From the NCBI RefSeq assembly GCF_900148515.1, contig NZ_FRXN01000002.1, positions 744,001-808,000 of the forward strand: a DNA stretch of 64,000 nucleotides, in the 5' to 3' direction. The stretch comes from Algoriphagus zhangzhouensis. GTDB lineage: Bacteria > Bacteroidota > Bacteroidia > Cytophagales > Cyclobacteriaceae. The notes below the pieces were generated by a model. It was given only the letters and a program-made list of their open reading frames with translations. It ran no database searches and was not told the DNA's origin. Below are positions 52,234 through 61,528 of the stretch, in pieces. A program made the position numbers and the translations under genes. How positions within the stretch are numbered: the stretch's first letter is position 1; every line of letters begins with the position of its first letter.

Positions 52234-54441
52234 ATGAGAATTTTATTACCCACCTGTCTTTTGGCGGTTCTACTGATTAGTGGATCTGCTTTTGGACAAG
52301 AGCATACTTCGAATGCTTTTGCCTTTAAAGTAAATGAACCCATTGTTTTGGATGGAAATTTGGATGAAGAAATCTGGGGGCCAGAAGGTTGGAATGGGGA
52401 CTTTATGCAATATTTTCCATCTGACACTTCATTAGCGATAGCTCAATCTCGGATCAAGATCGCCTTTGACGACAACAATTTGTACATCGCTGCAGTGATG
52501 GAAAATTTGGGACCTAGAGAATATGTGTCTACTTCTTTGCGTAGAGATTATCGTGGTGCTCAAAATGACGGGATCACTTTTGTTTTCGATACATTCAATG
52601 ATAAAACCAATGCTTTTCAGTTTGGTGTAAATCCTTATGGAGTTCAAAGGGAAGGTTTGATTTCAAATGGTGGAAATAGATCAGAAGATTTGAGCTTAGC
52701 TTGGGATAATAAATGGTATGCTGAAGCTAAAATTTTCGAAAATCATTGGCAGGTAGAGGCTATAATTCCTCTTTCCACAGTTCGATTTAAGGATGGGGCT
52801 CAAAACTGGAACATCAATTTTTATAGAATAGACAGTGATGCTGGAGAGAGAAGTTCATGGTCTCCTCTCCCAAGGAATTTCAACATGTCTTCCATCGCTT
52901 TTAATAGGAAGTTGATTTTTGAAGAGCCTTTGAGAAAAAACTCCGCTAATATTTCCTTGATTCCTTATGTCGCTGGTAAAACCTCTAAGAATTTTCTGGA
53001 AAATACCAGTGAACCCTTCAAGCCAGCAGTAGGTGGAGATGCGAAAGTGGGAATTGGTCCTGCTATGAATTTAGATTTGACTTTCAACCCAGACTTTTCT
53101 CAAGTGGAAGTTGATCAGCAGGTGACCAATTTGGACCGCTTTGAGATATTCTTTCCGGAGCGTAGACAATTCTTTCTTGAAAATGGAGATCTCTTTGACA
53201 GTTTTGGTCAGCCCAGATCCAAAGCTTTTTTCTCTAGGAGAATCGGTGTTGATATTGACTCAGCTACTGGTCAAAACGTCCAAAGTAAGATTATATATGG
53301 AGCTAGGTTGAGTGGCAAAATCAGTGAAGATTGGAGAATTGGAGCTATGAATATGCAGACTGCTACAGATTCTGAAGCAGGAATTGCCGGTAAGAATTTC
53401 TCTGTCCTGGCTATTCAAAAGAAGGTTTTTGAACGCTCTAATATCGGATTGATCTATGTGGATAAAGAATCTTTGGGTTTGGATGAATACAAATCATTAT
53501 TTCACCCTGAAGAATATAACCGTCTCATTGGGATGGATTTTAATCTCAATTCAGCTAATGGGAAATGGACTGGGAAGGCATTTTATCATAGAACTTTCGA
53601 ATCCCGAGAAACAGTAAAGCCTTATTCCTTCAATGCCTACATGCTTTTCAGTGATATTCACTGGGGAGGAAGTGTGAGTATCCAGGATATCGGAAAGGAC
53701 TTCAATCCCGAAGTTGGCTTTTTACCAAGGTCTGATTTCAAGAGATTGAATCCGGACATCTCATACATGTTTTATCCCAATTCAAGTCTGATCAATAGAC
53801 ATGGGCCCAAACTGGAGTTTGAAGGATATTGGAATGAAACAATAGGCACGACCGATAGGGATTATAATATCAGCTATACCGTCCGATTTAATTCTTTTGC
53901 GGAATTGACAGTAACTCAAAAGAATAGATATCTGTATTTGTTTCAAGATTTTGATCCAACTCGAACAGGTGGTGAAAAATTACCTGCGGGAACAGACTAC
54001 AATACAAAGACTCTTGGATTTGAATTCCGAAGTAATCCAAGGAATGTATTCAATGTGAAAATGACAGCAGACGGTGGAGAATATTATACAGGTAATTATT
54101 TCAGTTTGGTAAGTGAGCTTGGATTGAGGATGGGATATATGGCAAATATTTCCATGAACTTCAATTATGCCCGTATTCGACTTCCAGCTCCTCAAAGTGA
54201 TGCAGACTTGATTCTTGTCGGTCCTAGAATCGATCTAACTTTTACCAAAAAGCTATTTTGGACTACATTTATTCAATACAATAATCAGATCGACAACCTG
54301 AATATCAATACAAGGCTGCAATGGAGATTTGCTCCGGTTTCAGATTTCTTCCTGGTTTATACTGATAATTATTTTCCTAGTGACTTCTCACCGAAGCAAC
54401 GCTCCTTGGTATTCAAGCTGAATTATTGGTTAAATCTCTAA
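52234..54441 (+). CDS. CBM9-like / DUF5916 outer-membrane protein
   Basis: 735 residues. A signal peptide (about 1-21, ending SAFGQ) is followed by a CBM9-like domain starting VLDGNLDEEIWG, which binds carbohydrate in relatives, and then the DUF5916 region (FDTFNDKTNAFQFGVNPYGVQREGLI; RFEIFFPERRQFFLENGDLF). The C-terminal half is beta-strand-rich and ends in aromatic residues (FKLNYWLNL), as in outer-membrane beta-barrels. Function unknown; it may handle polysaccharide at the cell surface. Confidence 0.85.
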   Translation: MRILLPTCLLAVLLISGSAFGQEHTSNAFAFKVNEPIVLDGNLDEEIWGPEGWNGDFMQYFPSDTSLAIAQSRIKIAFDDNNLYIAAVMENLGPREYVSTSLRRDYRGAQNDGITFVFDTFNDKTNAFQFGVNPYGVQREGLISNGGNRSEDLSLAWDNKWYAEAKIFENHWQVEAIIPLSTVRFKDGAQNWNINFYRIDSDAGERSSWSPLPRNFNMSSIAFNRKLIFEEPLRKNSANISLIPYVAGKTSKNFLENTSEPFKPAVGGDAKVGIGPAMNLDLTFNPDFSQVEVDQQVTNLDRFEIFFPERRQFFLENGDLFDSFGQPRSKAFFSRRIGVDIDSATGQNVQSKIIYGARLSGKISEDWRIGAMNMQTATDSEAGIAGKNFSVLAIQKKVFERSNIGLIYVDKESLGLDEYKSLFHPEEYNRLIGMDFNLNSANGKWTGKAFYHRTFESRETVKPYSFNAYMLFSDIHWGGSVSIQDIGKDFNPEVGFLPRSDFKRLNPDISYMFYPNSSLINRHGPKLEFEGYWNETIGTTDRDYNISYTVRFNSFAELTVTQKNRYLYLFQDFDPTRTGGEKLPAGTDYNTKTLGFEFRSNPRNVFNVKMTADGGEYYTGNYFSLVSELGLRMGYMANISMNFNYARIRLPAPQSDADLILVGPRIDLTFTKKLFWTTFIQYNNQIDNLNINTRLQWRFAPVSDFFLVYTDNYFPSDFSPKQRSLVFKLNYWLNL

Positions 54442-54445
54442 TTGT

Positions 54446-54472
54446 AAAAGCCCTTTAGTCAGGGCTTTTTTC
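54446..54472. terminator. Terminator shared by the DUF5916 gene and the convergent small gene
   Basis: AAAAGCCCT and AGGGCTTTT form a 9-bp stem with six T after it. The stop codon of the minus-strand gene (54455-54457) falls within the loop. Confidence 0.85.
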
Positions 54473-54733
54473 CATTTGTTTCCTTTTTTCTTTCAATTTC
54501 TCACAATTAGGATTCCAAAAGAGGAAATAAGATAAGAGTGACCAAGTAATGAGGTTGAAAATCAAGTAAAAGTATGTTTCTGGTTCTATTAGAGCATTCC
54601 AATTAAGATCTACACCAAGTCTAACAAATATTTTGGTAACAAAAACTTGGGCTATACAGCTTAATGGGATAAATAAAGAAAAGATTTTATAGCTGTAAAA
54701 TTCCTTGAGATTTTGCCAGAATGTCATTTTCAT
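54455..54733 (-). CDS. Small membrane protein of unknown function
   Basis: 92 residues with two hydrophobic helices (about 16-38 and 51-70) and a charged tail (EKLKEKRKQMEK). No family recognised. It lies 28 bp after the serine hydrolase gene's start on the same strand; convergent with the DUF5916 gene. Confidence 0.6.
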   Translation of the reverse strand: MKMTFWQNLKEFYSYKIFSLFIPLSCIAQVFVTKIFVRLGVDLNWNALIEPETYFYLIFNLITWSLLSYFLFWNPNCEKLKEKRKQMEKSPD

Positions 54734-54761
54734 GATGTTTAAAAAGATAACTTTAGGTCAA

Positions 54762-56000
54762 TTAGCGGAGATTTTTTAAGTTTTCAAAATCAGGCTTGAT
54801 TACCTTTTTCCTTTTTAATTCCATCTGATAAAGATATTCTCCCAATTCTGTGAAAAAAGGAAGTCCAATTTCCTCGTATTCATAATTGTCATCATTCAGG
54901 ATCTCGTCCTCATTGGAGTAGACAACTGCAGAAACGAAAAACTCAACGTCATTTTCAAAATCTACGAAGTAAGTTCCATCGATCAGATAGCCATAAGACC
55001 AACCTGTTTTGTTGAAAATTCTGAATTGGTCCGGGATTGAATCCTTAGAGCTTCCAAACTTGAAGAACTTGGAATAGGAGTCGTAGAATTCGGGAAGCTC
55101 ATATTTTGGAAAGTCACTTTCTCTAGGAAGTGTGCTCATATATTTCATCACAAATCCCCGCTGCTCTTCGGTAATATTGAATCGCTCTGCCTCCGGAAAT
55201 GCCATCGGATAAATGATTCTTTGCACTACTCCATGCAAATCCGTTATGGGAAATTTATTCTTGTAAGTAAAATCCATGGGATCCTGAATCAGTGAGTCAT
55301 TTTTGTAATGAGCTTTTCCAATCTGTGGCTTGCTGGGTACGAAATAATCTGTTTCAGTATGTCTTTCAGGTAATTCTAGTATAACAGAACCTGTGCTGTC
55401 CACAAATTTCACCGGATTGAAATACCGGTTCTCTTCAGGGCTAATTGGAAAACTTAACCGCTGACTGATAACGGTGTTTGTCAGTCCTTTCTCCTTAAGT
55501 TTTTGATTGATATAATCTAAGCCAAGAACTTCATACAACCTATTATAGGCGTCGTTATCTGAAACGATCAAGATCTTTTTGATGTAGTGTCCGATGCTAG
55601 GAAGTGAGTCTTCTGACGAAAAGTCCACATAAGCAGGAATCTGAGATGGGCGAACTGAATCAATCAGAAGTGTGGTATTCCTGTCCAAATTATCGATCCC
55701 CTGTTCATTGAGCCATTCCAAAGCGAGTAATGCCACTGGAAGTTTTACTGTAGAAGCTGGATAAAAGTACTTTTGATCATCTAGATTGAAAGTGTAATCT
55801 TCATAAAGCGGTAGACCATGTTCGTTTCGATCTATACTAGAAAATAGAATCTGCACTTCGTATTTATCCTTTTCAGAAAGTACTTTTTGAAGCGTGGGAT
55901 AGTCTTCCAATCCATCTACAAATGGAATCTCCTCTTTTTGACTACAGGAGAAAAGAAATGAACATGCCACTAAAAGGATAAATAGAAGATTATGCTTCAT
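54762..56000 (-). CDS. Lipoprotein serine hydrolase of the class A beta-lactamase fold
   Basis: 412 residues. The signal peptide ends at a lipobox-like FLFSC (Cys19). The catalytic SxxK is ASTVK (Ser83, Lys86), the second element SDND near 152 and KTG in NKTGWSYGY near 330, all as in class A beta-lactamases and related transpeptidase-like hydrolases. It is far longer than secreted beta-lactamases and has several added segments, so an envelope peptidase or transpeptidase is more likely than an antibiotic enzyme. It overlaps the end of the PLP enzyme gene by 11 bp. Confidence 0.8.
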   Translation of the reverse strand: MKHNLLFILLVACSFLFSCSQKEEIPFVDGLEDYPTLQKVLSEKDKYEVQILFSSIDRNEHGLPLYEDYTFNLDDQKYFYPASTVKLPVALLALEWLNEQGIDNLDRNTTLLIDSVRPSQIPAYVDFSSEDSLPSIGHYIKKILIVSDNDAYNRLYEVLGLDYINQKLKEKGLTNTVISQRLSFPISPEENRYFNPVKFVDSTGSVILELPERHTETDYFVPSKPQIGKAHYKNDSLIQDPMDFTYKNKFPITDLHGVVQRIIYPMAFPEAERFNITEEQRGFVMKYMSTLPRESDFPKYELPEFYDSYSKFFKFGSSKDSIPDQFRIFNKTGWSYGYLIDGTYFVDFENDVEFFVSAVVYSNEDEILNDDNYEYEEIGLPFFTELGEYLYQMELKRKKVIKPDFENLKNLR

Positions 56001-57063
56001 TTGATTTCAATTCTTTGAGAGTTTGAACAAGATAGGAAATGTCCTCAGGTCGATGGAATGCCGAAATTATAATTCGATTGATCAATGGGCTATCTGGCTT
56101 TGGATATCTAAATGAGGAAATGATAATTCCCTTCTCCTCCAATTTCTGCACCCATGTATCCTTAGTAAATTTAAAAACCGGATAGTTTTCAGAACCTTCG
56201 ATTTCTGGAGAGTCCGAAATGGCCGAGTGAAACTCCTTACAATTATTAAAAAGTTGATTTTGCTGGGACTCAAATTCACTCTGGCATTCTAAAAACGCTG
56301 CCAAATGAGAAGGAGAACCAGGAGAAGCCCCTCCATAGAGAGCAGTTCCTCTTAATTTTTGAATTGTTTCCCGATCTCCCAAGACTATTCCGGCTGGGAT
56401 TGCCAGCCCTTTTCCCAGCGAACCACATACTACTAAATTGTAGGTGGGGGCATCCCATTGACTGTAGGTGCCGAAGATTCCTTTTCCTAAAACCCCAAAG
56501 GCATGGCTATCATCGACCAATAAGGTTACTTCATGATCGTTCGCAATTTCCTTTACCCAAGAGTAATCATGGATTTGGGCTGTAAAGGCATCCACAGCAT
56601 TCCCAAGGATCAAAATTCTATGTGATTTTAGGCCTTTTGAAGTCTCTAAACACTCATTTTTCCATTGTGTAAAATTTAATTGAGTATTTGGGAAAAGACC
56701 TTCTGGCAGAATTGCTGGATGAGCATCTGGGGCAATCCAAATTTGATCAGCCTCTTTTGCCAAAAGTTGGGTTGAGGCGATTCCAGCTATAAAACCAGAA
56801 CTTAAAGCAGCCGCATCCTCTGCCTCAGAATTGATAGAGAAATAAGTTTCGAATTCATCAAAAATCGGAATTCGAATGTTATTAAGTCTACTTTGTCCAT
56901 GGTTAGAGCCCCATTTTTGAAGATTTTGAGAAATACTGTTCAAAAACTCGGAATTTTGGGTCATTCCCAAGTAAGAGGTACCACTGAAATAGAGAAATTC
57001 CTTCCCATCCAGCTGGATAATCCTACTGATTCCTTCTTCTAAAAAATGGATTTTTCCGGCCAT
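55990..57063 (-). CDS. PLP-dependent aminotransferase of the 8-amino-7-oxononanoate synthase type
   Basis: 357 residues. The alpha-oxoamine synthase-like pattern is there: FSGTSYLGMTQNSEF, LLVDDSHAFGVLG (Asp184, His187) and the PLP-binding Lys218 in GSLGKGLAIPAGI. BioF, Kbl and related enzymes have this form; the length is on the short side. No biotin gene is adjacent; its overlap with a beta-lactamase-fold lipoprotein gene suggests a different pathway, perhaps a lipid or peptide. Confidence 0.78.
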   Translation of the reverse strand: MAGKIHFLEEGISRIIQLDGKEFLYFSGTSYLGMTQNSEFLNSISQNLQKWGSNHGQSRLNNIRIPIFDEFETYFSINSEAEDAAALSSGFIAGIASTQLLAKEADQIWIAPDAHPAILPEGLFPNTQLNFTQWKNECLETSKGLKSHRILILGNAVDAFTAQIHDYSWVKEIANDHEVTLLVDDSHAFGVLGKGIFGTYSQWDAPTYNLVVCGSLGKGLAIPAGIVLGDRETIQKLRGTALYGGASPGSPSHLAAFLECQSEFESQQNQLFNNCKEFHSAISDSPEIEGSENYPVFKFTKDTWVQKLEEKGIIISSFRYPKPDSPLINRIIISAFHRPEDISYLVQTLKELKSNEA

Positions 57064-57066
57064 AGA

Positions 57067-57489
57067 TTATTTGGCAAAGATTTGACTTTCGTCCTGAAAT
57101 GATTTGAACTCTAGTGCGTTTCCACAAGGATCCAAGAAAAACATGGTTGCTTGCTCTCCTACTTCACCTTTGAATCGGATATATGGTTCGATGACAAACT
57201 CAATTCCATGATTTTTCAATTTATCCGCGAGTTCATGCCATTCCTCCCAAGGGAGAATTGCTCCAAAATGACGTACAGGGACGTTTTTCCCGTCTACTTC
57301 ATTGGTTTTGGCATTGGCAAGCTCCTCAGGTTTGATGTGCGCGGAAAGTTGATGGCCGAAGAAGTTGAAATCGATCCATTTGTCAGTACTTCTTCCGATA
57401 TCGCATCCCAGAAGATCTCCATAAAAGGCTCTGGTTTCCTCAATATCCCGAATCGGGAAAGCTAGGTGAAAGGGTTTAAATTGGCCCAT
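57067..57489 (-). CDS. VOC-family (glyoxalase-like) protein
   Basis: 140 residues from the ATG at 57489 ([15 protein letters not shown]); a longer frame upstream lies across the divergent patatin gene and is rejected. The double beta-alpha-beta-beta-beta fold is visible with [21 protein letters not shown] and [15 protein letters not shown]; His and Glu may bind a metal. Substrate unknown. It is 3 bp upstream of the PLP enzyme gene. Confidence 0.85.
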   Translation of the reverse strand: MGQFKPFHLAFPIRDIEETRAFYGDLLGCDIGRSTDKWIDFNFFGHQLSAHIKPEELANAKTNEVDGKNVPVRHFGAILPWEEWHELADKLKNHGIEFVIEPYIRFKGEVGEQATMFFLDPCGNALEFKSFQDESQIFAK

Positions 57490-57529
57490 AATGTGTACTT
57501 TCGTTAAGTGATTTTTATTCCTTAAAGAT

Positions 57530-58435
57530 ATGTCAAAAAAGAAAAAAGTCTCATTGGTTTTGAGCAGCGGTGGAGCGAGAGGATTGGCACATGTTGGGGT
57601 GATTGAAGAGTTGGAAAAGCGGGGATATGAAATATCCGAAATTGCGGGTTGTTCTGCAGGAGCCTTGGTGGGAGGCATGTATGCCTGCGGTAAAATGAAT
57701 GAGTTCAAAAATTGGATCTGCAATCTGGATAGGATCGACGTTTTTTCTTTGATGGATTTTACTTTCTCCAGTCGTGGGTTCATTAAGGGTGAAAAGGTTT
57801 ATGGAGAATTGAAAAAAGTAGTGGCAGATTGTCAGATTGAGGAATTTTCGATTCCATTTTCCTGCAATGCAGTCAATGTCATCACTGGAGAAGAAGTAAT
57901 TTTTAGAAAAGGGAGCTTGTTTAAAGCGATTCGAGCTTCTGGGAGTATCCCTTCGGTTTTTATTCCAGCGACTCATTCTAAATCTTCTTTGATTGATGGG
58001 GGTGTATTAAATCCTGTCCCGATTTCTTTATTGCAAAATCTTTCTGAAGAGAACTTGATCCTGGTGGTGGATGTGAATGGTTTGGATCAAGATTATATAA
58101 ATCCACCCAAAAGAGATGAGGAAGGAAATGGTTTCATATCTATTCCGAATTGGTTGAAAGAATACCGAAATAAAATGGGGCAATTTTTTCCAGATGAAAA
58201 AGAAGCTGAAAAGGAAATCTCCTATTCCTCTTTGAATTTGGTGAAGCGATCTTTCGATTTATTACAGGATAGGTTCTGCGAATTGCTGTTACAGCAATAT
58301 CCGGTAGATATTCAGATTAAGATTTCCAGAAAGCAAGCTGGCACCTTGGAGTTTCACAGGTCTGGTGAATTGATAGAAATCGGTAGACTCAAAGCAAAGC
58401 AAGCATTGGACAATTGGGAAAATGGAAATAGCTGA
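57530..58435 (+). CDS. Patatin-like phospholipase
   Basis: 301 residues. The oxyanion loop [13 protein letters not shown] is at 12-24, the nucleophile in GCSAG (Ser42) and the catalytic Asp156 in [10 protein letters not shown]. It is probably an intracellular lipid acyl hydrolase; no signal peptide. It overlaps the methyltransferase gene by 14 bp. Confidence 0.9.
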   Translation: MSKKKKVSLVLSSGGARGLAHVGVIEELEKRGYEISEIAGCSAGALVGGMYACGKMNEFKNWICNLDRIDVFSLMDFTFSSRGFIKGEKVYGELKKVVADCQIEEFSIPFSCNAVNVITGEEVIFRKGSLFKAIRASGSIPSVFIPATHSKSSLIDGGVLNPVPISLLQNLSEENLILVVDVNGLDQDYINPPKRDEEGNGFISIPNWLKEYRNKMGQFFPDEKEAEKEISYSSLNLVKRSFDLLQDRFCELLLQQYPVDIQIKISRKQAGTLEFHRSGELIEIGRLKAKQALDNWENGNS

Positions 58436-59036
58436 ACTAAATCGTCTATTAGGCAACATTGATATCTATCTATTGGATCAGATTCTGAAGGGTAGGTTTA
58501 CCAAGGAAATGAAGATCCTGGATGCCGGTTGCGGGGAAGGAAGAAATACTGTTTATTTCATTCGAGAGGGCTATCAGATTTTTGGAATTGATCCCAATGA
58601 GACAGCAATTCAGTATTGCCGATATCAGGCAAAAAGTCTGGATCCAACTTATGATATCCACAGGTTTCAAGAGGGTAAATTGGAGGATGTTCCCTTTCAC
58701 AAAGATTCTTTTGATGCGGTGATCTGTTCAGCTGTTTTGCACTTTGCTCAGAGTGTGGATAACTTTTGGGAAATGATCGATGAAATCCAAAGAATCTTAA
58801 AACCGGGAGGAATTTTTTGGTTCCGGATGTGTACTGGATTTGGAGATATTTTATCCAAATCTGAGCCTATTGGCCAAGGAAGGTATCATTTGCCAGATAA
58901 TTCGGAACGATTTGTCTTTACGGCAGAGTATGTGGATAAATTACTTTCGAAAGGTTTTAAATATATAGAAAACCCCAAATCTGTATTGGTTTTAGGCCAA
59001 AGGGAGATGGGAGTTTTTGTTTTGGAGAAGATTTGA
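58422..59036 (+). CDS. Class I SAM-dependent methyltransferase
   Basis: 204 residues. The SAM motif ILDAGCGEGRNTVYF and the later ICSAVLHFA and LKPGGIFWF show a Methyltransf_11-type fold. Substrate unknown. Its start lies within the patatin gene, so translational coupling is likely. Confidence 0.88.
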   Translation: MEIAELNRLLGNIDIYLLDQILKGRFTKEMKILDAGCGEGRNTVYFIREGYQIFGIDPNETAIQYCRYQAKSLDPTYDIHRFQEGKLEDVPFHKDSFDAVICSAVLHFAQSVDNFWEMIDEIQRILKPGGIFWFRMCTGFGDILSKSEPIGQGRYHLPDNSERFVFTAEYVDKLLSKGFKYIENPKSVLVLGQREMGVFVLEKI

Positions 59037-59038
59037 GC

Positions 59039-59899
59039 TTATTTAATTATCGCGACAGATATGTTTTTATCGTTGGCGATTAAATTTTCTGCAACACTTC
59101 CAATCAACAGGTCTGAATCATCAGATTTTCCTTTTTTGGAGATGATTATTAAGTCAACTTTTAGCTCTTTTGCTTTCTTGAAAATAGCGACCCCAATGGG
59201 ATCGTCTTCTGCTATGATGCTAAGCAAATTTCCATCGATATTGAGTTTCTTTTTGAGCTTTTCAAATTTGGAATCAGCTTCTTTTTGAAGGCTTTTTTGT
59301 ATTTTCTTTTCATTGCCAAAGAATGGAAAATAGTGAATCCCAATTTTCAGGACGTGAAGAGGAATAAATTCTGATTTGGTGTTTTTGGCTATCAACTCTG
59401 ATACCTCAAGCACTCGCTGAGTGTAGGAGGAAAAATCAATCGGAGTTAAAATTTTACTGATAACAGGTTTTGCGGTTTCCGGAACCAAGATCAAATTACA
59501 AGAAAGCAATCTCACCATTTTGCTACTAAATATGCCGGTACCATCCAGGCTTTTCTTTTTACCTAAGAAAAATAAGTCAAATTGGCTGTTGTTGATCCAA
59601 TTGACCAACTCACTGAAATCCGGCTTAGGTTGAATATAGATATGAATAGAAGGTTTCAGTGATCCGAAAACCTCTATAACTGTTGACTCGATTTCATCTC
59701 TGATTAACTCTTCTAGCGTTTTGCTCTTTTTCTTGAGTAAGTTTTCCAAGTCTTCTGAAAGATCCTCTATTTCTATTTGATGTATGATGTGGAGTTCTTC
59801 AAAATCAAACAATGAATCATATCCTTTGATGAAATGAAGTAGTTTTTCATCCATTTCTGTCAAATCCGCTGCGAGGGCTATTTTTTTCAAGTTTTTCAT
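59039..59899 (-). CDS. Universal stress protein (two UspA domains)
   Basis: 286 residues, two tandem UspA-type halves. The second half has LTPIDFSSYTQRVLEVSEL and the ATP-loop-like LLIGSVAENLIAND. It lies 20 bp after the BCCT transporter gene on the same strand, so it is probably made together with it. Confidence 0.9.
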   Translation of the reverse strand: MKNLKKIALAADLTEMDEKLLHFIKGYDSLFDFEELHIIHQIEIEDLSEDLENLLKKKSKTLEELIRDEIESTVIEVFGSLKPSIHIYIQPKPDFSELVNWINNSQFDLFFLGKKKSLDGTGIFSSKMVRLLSCNLILVPETAKPVISKILTPIDFSSYTQRVLEVSELIAKNTKSEFIPLHVLKIGIHYFPFFGNEKKIQKSLQKEADSKFEKLKKKLNIDGNLLSIIAEDDPIGVAIFKKAKELKVDLIIISKKGKSDDSDLLIGSVAENLIANDKNISVAIIK

Positions 59900-59918
59900 C
59901 TCGTTGCTTTTCTAAAGG

Positions 59919-61517
59919 TTATTGATCGTTGGACTTTTTGGATTTTTCCTCCCGTTTGATCAAGGATTTCTCCAGCTTTTTCTCATATCGTTTTTTATCC
60001 GAAACTTGTTCCAATTCTTTCATTTGGAGATATTCTGATCGGAGACCTTTGTACAAGGAATAAACCATAAATATCAAAATAAAAAGAAACGGAAGTCCTG
60101 TGGTTATGGCTGCAGTTTGTAAGGCACCCAAACCACCTCCTACTAATAAAACTGCTGCAACTGCACCTTCGGCAGAGGCCCAAAATATCCGTTGAGGGAC
60201 TGGAGAATCTAATTTTCCTCCAGAGGTAATATTGTCAATCACTAAAGATCCAGAGTCCGATGAAGTAACAAAGAATGATGTTACTAGGAACAAACTGATA
60301 ATCGAACCAACTATACTAAATGGGAATTGCTGGATAAAAACGAATAATGCTGTGGTAGAATCCGATACGATTTCATTGGCTAGTTCGTGGGTTCCTGATT
60401 GTAAATCCAAATAGATAGCTGATCCTCCCATTGCTGTCATCCACAGAAAAGTCAATAATGCCGGAATTAAAAGAACGCCAAAGACAAATTCTCGAATTGT
60501 TCTTCCTTTGGATACCCGTGCGATAAACATCCCAACAAATGGGGACCATGAAATCCACCAGGCCCAATAGAATACAGTCCAATCGCCTTGCCAACCTGCA
60601 TCTCGGAATGCTTCTGTCCATGTTGATACCTGAATGAAGTCTCCCATGTATGTTCCTACATTTTGGATGAAACCACGCATGATATACAATGTAGGACCGA
60701 CGATTAGGATGAAAATCAGAAATATTGCTGCAATTCGAATATTCCATTCACTGAGAAACTTTACCCCTTTATCAATCCCAGAGACTACTGAAATAGTCGC
60801 AATTGCTGTAATAGATGCAATGAGAATCACTTGGGTGGTGGGCGTATTTGGAATATCAAAAAGGAATGATAAACCACCGCTGAGCTGCTGGACCCCAAGT
60901 CCTAAAGAGGTGGCTAATCCAAATAAGGTCGCCAGTACAGCAAAAACATCTATGACATCCCCAATCCATCCCTTGATTCTGTCTCCCAAAATGGGGTAGA
61001 ATACCGAGCGAATAGTCAGAGGCATTTTTTTATTGTAGGCAAAAAAGGCGAGAGCGAGTGCAACCACGGCATAAATCCCCCAGGCATGTAGTCCCCAATG
61101 AAGAAAAACCAAATTCATAGCACCTTGTGCTGCTTCGGGACTGAAGTTTTCATGATTAGGTGAATTTGCGTAGTGATTGACAGGTTCGGCTACACCCCAA
61201 AATAGCAAACCGATTCCCATCCCGGCGCTAAAAAGCATGGCAAACCAGGCAGAAGTTGAAAACTCTGGTTTGGCATCTTTTCCTCCCAATCTGATCGAGC
61301 CGTACTTACTAAAACCAACATAGATGCAGAATAAAATAAACAAATTGACAACCAAAATGAATAGCCATCCGGTCTGGTCAGTGATGAAATCCTTCATGCT
61401 AACAAAGACCTGCTCCATCGGTTCACCCACCAAAAGGGTGATGGTGATAAAGACGACAATCAAAATTGTCGCTGGCCAAAAAACAGGAGGATGAATATCT
61501 AGGTATTTATTTTTCAT
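59919..61517 (-). CDS. BCCT-family betaine/choline/carnitine transporter
   Basis: 532 residues with about 12 membrane helices. The glycine-rich GMGIGLLFWGVAEPVNHYANSP and the conserved tryptophan box WAWWISWSPFVGMFIARVSKGRTIREF are present. The GMGIG form is that of sodium-coupled betaine and choline carriers, unlike the GIGTG of CaiT; this suggests osmoprotectant uptake. The C-terminal tail is long and charged, a feature of osmo-sensing in relatives. It lies between the porin-like and UspA genes. Confidence 0.94.
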   Translation of the reverse strand: MKNKYLDIHPPVFWPATILIVVFITITLLVGEPMEQVFVSMKDFITDQTGWLFILVVNLFILFCIYVGFSKYGSIRLGGKDAKPEFSTSAWFAMLFSAGMGIGLLFWGVAEPVNHYANSPNHENFSPEAAQGAMNLVFLHWGLHAWGIYAVVALALAFFAYNKKMPLTIRSVFYPILGDRIKGWIGDVIDVFAVLATLFGLATSLGLGVQQLSGGLSFLFDIPNTPTTQVILIASITAIATISVVSGIDKGVKFLSEWNIRIAAIFLIFILIVGPTLYIMRGFIQNVGTYMGDFIQVSTWTEAFRDAGWQGDWTVFYWAWWISWSPFVGMFIARVSKGRTIREFVFGVLLIPALLTFLWMTAMGGSAIYLDLQSGTHELANEIVSDSTTALFVFIQQFPFSIVGSIISLFLVTSFFVTSSDSGSLVIDNITSGGKLDSPVPQRIFWASAEGAVAAVLLVGGGLGALQTAAITTGLPFLFILIFMVYSLYKGLRSEYLQMKELEQVSDKKRYEKKLEKSLIKREEKSKKSNDQ

Positions 61518-61528
61518 AATCTTATGTA

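Noticed and set aside
54762..56000. Antibiotic-resistance beta-lactamase
   Set aside because: SxxK, SDN and KTG motifs are present, but it is a 412-residue lipoprotein with large extra segments and an operon context that suggests envelope metabolism, so resistance cannot be claimed.
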